Origin: Candidatus Eiseniibacteriota bacterium
GTDB taxonomy: Bacteria > Eisenbacteria > RBG-16-71-46
Assembly: GCA_025357055.1 (NCBI GenBank)
Contig: JANXPZ010000008.1
Coordinates: 1-51,082, forward strand
Direction: 5' to 3'
Length of the DNA stretch: 51,082 nucleotides
The position numbers were made by a program, and so were the translations under genes. This document shows, piece by piece, positions 47,201 through 51,082 of the stretch. Numbering within the stretch: the first letter of the stretch is position 1; every line of letters starts with the position of its first letter. Below the pieces are notes generated by a model. The model made no database searches, was not told where the DNA came from, and worked only from the letters and a program-made list of their open reading frames with translations.

Positions 47201-47827
47201 CATGTCCACCAGGTTCTGTTCGTCGGGGCCGAAACGCGGGCGGGTCTCGAAGTAGTCGCGCAGCGCGCCGGTGATGCCGGGGTACGCGGTCGCGGCGGCG
47301 AGGGCCGCATCGTCGAACAGTTCGCGGAACGGCTTGAAGGCCAGGTTCAGGTTCGCGAGCCAGAGCATCATCAGCTCTTCGAGCGCCACGGCGCGGTGCG
47401 GCACGTTCCCGCTCACGCCGTTGAGCCACGAGGCGGCCGTGAGAGCGCCACGGTAGACCGAGACGGTGGGGAAGCGGTCGGTGAACTCGAGCAGCGTGCG
47501 ATCCAGCGCCGCGCGCCCCAGCCGGGCCTCGAACCAGGCGAGCGCGTCGGTCATGGCGCGCGGGTCGCGCTGCTCGCGGTAGGCGGCCGCCACCAGGTGC
47601 AGCACCTCGTCGATGAGCCCCATGGCGTTCAGCGCGCCCGGGACCACCACGCGCTCGGGGTGCGTCCCGGTCTCGCGCACCGTGTTCATGCGGTGGGCGA
47701 AGGCGCGGCTCGCCTCGAGGTTCGCGAAGACGACGTTGCCGGTGACGCTGAAGAGCGCGTCGTCGAACCCGTAGAGGTCGCGCGCGGCGCGCGACACGTG
47801 GAATTCGAACGTGGGCCGGTCGTTCAT
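44255..47827 (-). CDS. Very large GH13-like (alpha-amylase family) enzyme
   Basis: The 1190-residue protein has no signal peptide. About 330 N-terminal residues are helical and unfamiliar. A (beta/alpha)8 catalytic core follows with the four GH13 regions: region I SDMVPNHMGID, region II IIRFDAAMTLAKRH with nucleophile D532, region III LLLAEAFWLMEGYF with acid/base E597, and region IV VNFMNNPDE with D658. The last ~450 residues are again helical. It should act on alpha-glucans or related sugars in the cytoplasm, but the size and extensions differ from characterised amylases and transferases. TATGCT at 47837-47842 lies 9 bases before the ATG, without a Shine-Dalgarno. Confidence 0.82.
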   Translation of the reverse strand: MNDRPTFEFHVSRAARDLYGFDDALFSVTGNVVFANLEASRAFAHRMNTVRETGTHPERVVVPGALNAMGLIDEVLHLVAAAYREQRDPRAMTDALAWFEARLGRAALDRTLLEFTDRFPTVSVYRGALTAASWLNGVSGNVPHRAVALEELMMLWLANLNLAFKPFRELFDDAALAAATAYPGITGALRDYFETRPRFGPDEQNLVDMLRAPALASPDSLEGQLAFIRERWSTLLGDALIRLLNALDVLKEEERAVWLRFHPAVPAGSWPPPLGDSGVGAIPSFRGHEHEYERFSRDLDWMPRVVLLAKTVYVWLDQLSRRHGRAITRLDQVPDEELDTLTRRGFTGLWLIGVWERSRASQHIKQACGNPEAVASAYSLLDYVIAADLGGEAAFEALRERARARGLRLASDMVPNHMGIDSRWMIEHPDWFVQLDHSPYPAYRFDGPDLSNDGRVGIFVEDHYYDRSDAAVVFKRLDRWSGETRYVYHGNDGTSMPWNDTAQLDYRRPEVREAVIQTILAVAHRFPIIRFDAAMTLAKRHYQRLWFPEPGTGGAIPSRAGQGLTKADFDAAIPQEFWREVVDRVAAEAPDTLLLAEAFWLMEGYFVRTLGMHRVYNSAFMNMLRDEENANYRSVIKKTLEFDAEVLKRYVNFMNNPDERTAVEQFGKGDKYFGICTLMATLPGLPMFGHGQVEGYAEKYGMEYRRAYHDELPDPWLVARHEREISPLLHRRALFAEVRDFLLYDFFTDEGWVNEDVFAYSNQRGNERALVLYCNRHAGTRGWIRLSCGYAVKDGGDRTLHRRALGEAFGFHADPALFARYREASTGLEYLRSQQELVEKGFYAELGAYHCHVFLDWQEVRDDGARPWARLCAELAGRGVPSLDEALHELELRPVHEALRALLDPVATAALAEAAPAAETPARASRCSALLDEAERHAATLVEAARRYASGTATPGPAAPHAWTGDTRAAAGLLRRRLEAALRLPALEARFSTPWPDEACAVLPTAGGAREHATGIWGALLAWCALEALGRACDPADPDRAAVRIFESLRLREPMADAFALLGIEGEERWRAAARVRAAFAHAVWAPGAAPLAARPAAAYVWLDDPDVAWLIDKHEHQGAHYFRKEPFERMVWWMALRALLAIAATPRPDLEAARTLERSLTERLRAAEAANWRVEAFLEPPEPPGRARN

Positions 47828-48060
47828 GAGGGCCGCAGCATAGCAGGGGGTGACGACCGGCGGGTAACCACGGGCGCGGCGGCGGTGGCTCCGGGCATCC
47901 GGGCGGGCCCCTGACGGGGCGGGGACCGGTGCCTCGCGCTGCCGCCGCCAGGGTTGCTCCCCTTCGTCGGCGCAGCCCTCGCGGCTTGCCCGCCACCGCG
48001 TCCAGGTGCTAAACGGTGGGCGTTCGACGGACCCGTGTTCCCACCCCGGCGGCCGACCGC
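47828..48060. other. Divergent intergenic region
   Basis: Between the GH13-like and MFS genes are 233 GC-rich bases. They hold a possible -10 (TATGCT, 47837-47842, minus) and a weak TTGCCC-N18-TAAACG (47986-48015, plus). No coding pattern or long hairpin was noticed. Confidence 0.3.
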
Positions 48061-49347
48061 ATGCCCGACGTCAGACCGAGCACCCGCAGTCCCTGGGCCT
48101 GGATCCCCTCGCTCTACGTGGCCGAGGGGCTCCCTTACGTGGTCGCGATGACCGTCTCGGTCATCATGTACAAGCGCTTCGGGATCTCGAACACCGATAT
48201 CGCGCTCTACACCAGCTGGCTCTACCTGCCCTGGGTGATCAAGCCGCTGTGGTCACCGGTCGTGGAGCTGCTGGGGACGCGCCGCCGCTGGATCTGGGCG
48301 ATGCAGCTGCTGATCGGCGCCGCGCTGGCGGGCGTGGCTCTGGCCGTCCCCGTGCCGCACATGTTCCGCTGGACGCTCGCGCTGTTCTGGCTGATGGCGT
48401 TCGATTCCGCCACGCACGACATCGCGGCGGACGGCTTCTACATGCTGGCGACGACCGAGAAGGAGCAGGCCTTCTTCGTCGGCATCCGCAGCATGTTCTA
48501 CCGGGTCGCCACGATCGCGGGCCAGGGGCTGCTGGTGATGCTGGCCGGAACCATCGAGAGCCGCACCGGCAACCTGCGCCTGGCGTGGTCCGTGTCCCTG
48601 GGCGGGCTGGCCGTGCTCTTCCTCTTCTTCGGGCTCTGGCACCGTTTCATCCTGCCGCGCCCGCCGGTGGACCGGCCCGGGGAGGCGCGCCGGATCCGGC
48701 ACTTCCTCCAGGAGTTCCTGGCCACCTTCGGCTCGTTCTTCCGCAAGCCGCGCATCGTGGTCCTGATGCTGTTCCTGCTGCTCTACCGCTTCGGCGAGGC
48801 GCAACTCGTGAAGATGGTCTCGCCGTTCCTGCTGGATCCACGCGCGCAGGGCGGTCTGGGACTGACGACCACCGAGGTCGGCTTCGTCTACGGCACCGTG
48901 GGCATCATCGCGCTGACGCTGGGCGGGATCCTCGGTGGCTGGGCTGTATCGCGGCACGGGCTGAGGTCGTGGCTGTGGCCGATGCTGCTGGCGATCCACC
49001 TGCCGGACGCGATCTTCATCTACCTCGCCTACGCCCAGCCCACCAGCCTGCCCGTCATCCTGGCCTGCGTGGCCGTCGAGCAGTTCGGCTACGGCTTCGG
49101 ACTCGCGGCCTACCTGCTCTACATGATCCACATCGCCCGCGGCGAGCACCAGACGGCGCACTACGCCATCTGCACCGGCTTCATGGCGCTGGGCATGATG
49201 ATCCCCGGGATGTGGAGCGGCTGGCTGCAGGAACTCATCGGCTACCGCCACTTCTTCGTCTGGGTGATCCTGGCGACCGTGCCGAGCTTCCTCGTGGTGT
49301 TCTGGCTCCCGCTCGATCGCGAGTTCGGGAGGAAGACGACGGGCTGA
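48061..49347 (+). CDS. AmpG-like MFS transporter
   Basis: The 428-residue protein has about 12 transmembrane helices and the PAT/AmpG signature features: SLYVAEGLPYVVAMTVSVIM at the start, the FDSATHDIAADGFYM loop after helix 4 and YLLYMIHIARGEHQTAHYAI in the second half. AmpG proteins import anhydromuropeptides for cell-wall recycling, but the PAT family also takes other substrates. The divergent neighbour is a carbohydrate-active enzyme, which would fit sugar uptake. The ATG at 48061 was chosen; a GTG 15 codons upstream (48016) is possible. Confidence 0.88.
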   Translation: MPDVRPSTRSPWAWIPSLYVAEGLPYVVAMTVSVIMYKRFGISNTDIALYTSWLYLPWVIKPLWSPVVELLGTRRRWIWAMQLLIGAALAGVALAVPVPHMFRWTLALFWLMAFDSATHDIAADGFYMLATTEKEQAFFVGIRSMFYRVATIAGQGLLVMLAGTIESRTGNLRLAWSVSLGGLAVLFLFFGLWHRFILPRPPVDRPGEARRIRHFLQEFLATFGSFFRKPRIVVLMLFLLLYRFGEAQLVKMVSPFLLDPRAQGGLGLTTTEVGFVYGTVGIIALTLGGILGGWAVSRHGLRSWLWPMLLAIHLPDAIFIYLAYAQPTSLPVILACVAVEQFGYGFGLAAYLLYMIHIARGEHQTAHYAICTGFMALGMMIPGMWSGWLQELIGYRHFFVWVILATVPSFLVVFWLPLDREFGRKTTG

Positions 49348-49401
49348 GCGCGGGGGGACGGCGGTGCGTGGCCCGGCGTCCTGGAGTCGGGCCCGGACCG
49401 G

Positions 49402-50262
49402 CTACCGGCCGCCCGCCACGGGCCGGCCCCGACGCGGCTCGAAGAGCGGAGTGCGTGCCAGGCCGAGCCGGTGCAGCGTCCACTGCGCCAGCACTCCCAG
49501 CGTCCCCAGGCCGTACGTCACGCTCCGGCGGAAGCTGATGCTGCTCGCCTCCTTCATATAGCGGACCGGAACGGGGATGTCCCCGATGCGGAACCCGAAG
49601 TGGACGGCCTGCACGAGGAACTGGCTGTCGAACACGAAATCGTCGCTGTTGCCCGGCCACGGGATGGTCTCCAGGACCTGCCGGCGGTAGCCGCGCATCC
49701 CGGAGTGACACTCGCCCAGGTTCTGTCCCATCCACAGATTCTCGATGATCGTCAGGATGCGGTTGGCGAAGTACTTGTACGCCGGCATCCCGCCGGCGAG
49801 AGCTTCGCGACGCGTGCGGATGCGGTTGCCCAGCACCACGTCGCAGTGCCCGTTGCGCAGGAGCCCCACGAGGACGGGCACCAGCCGGGAGTCGTACTGA
49901 TAGTCGGGGTGGATCATGATGATGACGTCCGCGCCCCGCGCCAGCGCCTCGCGGTAGCAGGTCTTCTGATTCCCGCCATAGCCGAGGTTCCGTTCGTGCT
50001 GGATCACGGTGAGGCCGAGCCGTCGGGCCGTCGCCACGGTGTCATCCCGGCTGCAGTCGTCGACCAGGATGATCTCGTCGATGCAGCCGGGCGGGATGTC
50101 GGCCACGGTCTGCTCCAGGGTGGTCTGGGCGTTGTAGGCGGGCATGACGACGATCGCCCTTCCGGAAACGGGTTCGGAAGGCTTCAAGGCGGGGCTGTCC
50201 GCCGCGGAGGCCGAGCCGGGGCCCGCAATCGCGCCCGTGGCTCCTTCGTGTTGTGGTAGCAT
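49402..50262 (-). CDS. GT2-family glycosyltransferase (polyprenyl-phosphate sugar synthase-like)
   Basis: The 286-residue GT-A fold enzyme has [17 protein letters not shown], the nucleotide-binding [10 protein letters not shown], the metal-binding region [12 protein letters not shown] and the GMRGYRR acceptor motif. The C-terminal amphipathic part ([15 protein letters not shown]) has no clear membrane helix pair. It resembles dolichyl-phosphate-mannose synthase-like proteins that load a sugar onto a polyprenyl phosphate. The first ~35 residues are a low-complexity extension. GGAGG lies 12 bases before the ATG. It is divergent from a GT-C-type gene that could use its product. Confidence 0.88.
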   Translation of the reverse strand: MLPQHEGATGAIAGPGSASAADSPALKPSEPVSGRAIVVMPAYNAQTTLEQTVADIPPGCIDEIILVDDCSRDDTVATARRLGLTVIQHERNLGYGGNQKTCYREALARGADVIIMIHPDYQYDSRLVPVLVGLLRNGHCDVVLGNRIRTRREALAGGMPAYKYFANRILTIIENLWMGQNLGECHSGMRGYRRQVLETIPWPGNSDDFVFDSQFLVQAVHFGFRIGDIPVPVRYMKEASSISFRRSVTYGLGTLGVLAQWTLHRLGLARTPLFEPRRGRPVAGGR

Positions 50263-50326
50263 CAGATATCATTGCCTCCGAATGGATTGCTGGCCGCCAT
50301 CCTGGGCCCGTTCGTGGAGAGACCCG

Positions 50327-51082
50327 GTGAAAGACGGACCCCCGATCGACGCAGTGAAGCATGATCCGCCCGCGGCGATCTGGGCCGCGGTCGTGCTGCT
50401 CGTGGGGTTCGCCCTCCGTTGCTACGTGATCACGGACGACATGTACGCCGACTCGGTCGTCTACGCGCAGAACGCCTACAACCTCCTGCACGGCACGTTC
50501 ACCCTGCGCGACGACTCCTGGTGCACGCACCGTCTGCCCGTCTTCGCGCCGGTCGCTCTCGCCTACGCCGCGTGGGGGGTGAACACGTTCTCCACCCACG
50601 TCTGGCCCATGCTGCTCTCCATGGTGCAACTGGTGCTCACGATGTGGCTTGGATTCCGCCTGGTCGGCGTCCGCGCCGGGTTGGTCGCCGGCGCCCTCCT
50701 CGCCTTCCTGCCGCTCGACGTGAATCAGGCCGCACATCTGATGCCGGACGGCGTGATGGCCACGTTGCTCACCGCCGCCGCGGCATTCTGGATCATCGGA
50801 CGCGAAAGGGTGGGACGCCATGCCCGGCTGCTGATGTTCCTCTCCGGCGTGTGCCTGGCACTGGCCTCCATCGTACGAATGTACTCCATCGTGCTCGTCG
50901 CGCTCTACCTCGGCGACGTGATCACGCGGCCCCGGACGGTCCGCGATCTCCTGTGGCCGGTGCTCGGCGGCCTGGCGGTCGCCCTGCCCCTGGCTGCGCT
51001 CTACCAGGTGTCCACGGGGGACGTTCTCTACCCGTTCCGGGTCGTCTCGGATGCGTACGGCCGGCGGCTGGCCCCCGAGGGC
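50327..51082 (+). CDS. GT-C-type membrane glycosyltransferase (GT39/ArnT-like), partial
   Basis: The frame stays open from here to the window end (252 codons; 3' part missing). The protein has a short cytoplasmic start, a first helix (AIWAAVVLLVGFALRCYVI) and then the acidic first-loop motif DDMYADSVVYAQNA, as in PMT/ArnT-like GT-C enzymes. Several further hydrophobic helices follow. These enzymes move sugars from polyprenyl-phosphate donors to acceptors outside the membrane, which fits the adjacent GT2 gene. The start is GTG at 50327 with GGAGAG 5 bases upstream. An in-frame ATG at 50282, with TATCAT 9 bases before it, would add 15 residues. Confidence 0.75.
   Translation, partial: MKDGPPIDAVKHDPPAAIWAAVVLLVGFALRCYVITDDMYADSVVYAQNAYNLLHGTFTLRDDSWCTHRLPVFAPVALAYAAWGVNTFSTHVWPMLLSMVQLVLTMWLGFRLVGVRAGLVAGALLAFLPLDVNQAAHLMPDGVMATLLTAAAAFWIIGRERVGRHARLLMFLSGVCLALASIVRMYSIVLVALYLGDVITRPRTVRDLLWPVLGGLAVALPLAALYQVSTGDVLYPFRVVSDAYGRRLAPEG

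Noticed and set aside
44201-47914. 1237-codon plus-strand open frame across the GH13-like gene
   Set aside because: It is a low-complexity antisense shadow (Gly/Arg/Glu-rich), whereas the minus-strand frame contains all GH13 catalytic motifs.
44208-47996. 1262-codon alternative minus-strand frame over the same region
   Set aside because: It is extremely Arg-rich, lacks motifs and is the out-of-phase reading of the GH13-like gene.

Overview
This is a very GC-rich (by eye around 70%) bacterial chromosomal segment with densely packed genes, short gaps and many ATGA/GTGA start-stop overlaps. It looks like a Gram-negative of the FCB assemblage. Two large secreted proteins end in the FlgD-like/type IX-type sorting module (core FDLAGRRVR), and there is a Bacteroidota-style F-type ATP synthase operon. 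The overall flavour is that of uncultured lineages such as Candidatus Eisenbacteria. The placement is inference; no rRNA or tRNA gene is present to support it.

Layout. 1-2.9 kb: a degenerate nucleotidyltransferase-fold protein, a ferredoxin-NADP reductase-like flavoprotein, a GNAT acetyltransferase and a small ferredoxin. 3.1-10.5 kb: an M20 dipeptidase followed by a Kef-type cation/proton antiporter, a secreted proline-rich protein, a RocB-like M20 peptidase and a YihY-like membrane protein. 10.6-12.1 kb (minus): a GT4 glycosyltransferase, preceded by the 3' remnant of a coupled gene that runs into IS21-like terminal repeats. 12.2-19.5 kb: a complete ATP synthase operon (atpZ-like, an atpI-atpB fusion, atpE, F, H, A, G, D and a short atpC) behind a good promoter and ending in a strong hairpin. 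19.7-25.2 kb: a small conserved protein, an Rnk-like factor and a 1438-residue secreted protein. 25.3-27.6 kb: a GatC/AtzG-like protein with an amidase, a PAS-only protein and a small membrane protein. 27.7-31.2 kb: an aminotransferase divergent from arginine decarboxylase SpeA. 31.2-39.4 kb (minus): a secreted beta-helix protein, M32 carboxypeptidase, exported SagB-type nitroreductase, AmmeMemoRadiSam-type radical SAM enzyme, exported cyclophilin and L-2-hydroxyglutarate oxidase. 39.6-44.2 kb: a ferredoxin/double-CDGSH protein, a membrane Ser/Thr kinase, and a winged-helix/nucleotidyltransferase cassette with a palindromic operator. 44.2-51.1 kb: a 1190-residue GH13-like enzyme, an AmpG-like MFS transporter, a GT2 glycosyltransferase and the start of a GT-C-type membrane glycosyltransferase.

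How it fits together. Most of the window is housekeeping energy, peptide and cell-envelope metabolism. The ATP synthase operon is the main functional block; its c subunit carries proton-type rather than sodium-type residues. The ferredoxin and the FNR-like reductase could form a redox pair. The GT2 and GT-C pair suggests lipid-linked sugar transfer. Several promoters of the form TTGACc-N17/18-TAnnnT can be read, and some lie so close to start codons that leaderless mRNAs are likely. No CRISPR array, prophage or intact transposase is visible. The accessory signals are the solo IS21-like end and the HTH/nucleotidyltransferase cassette.
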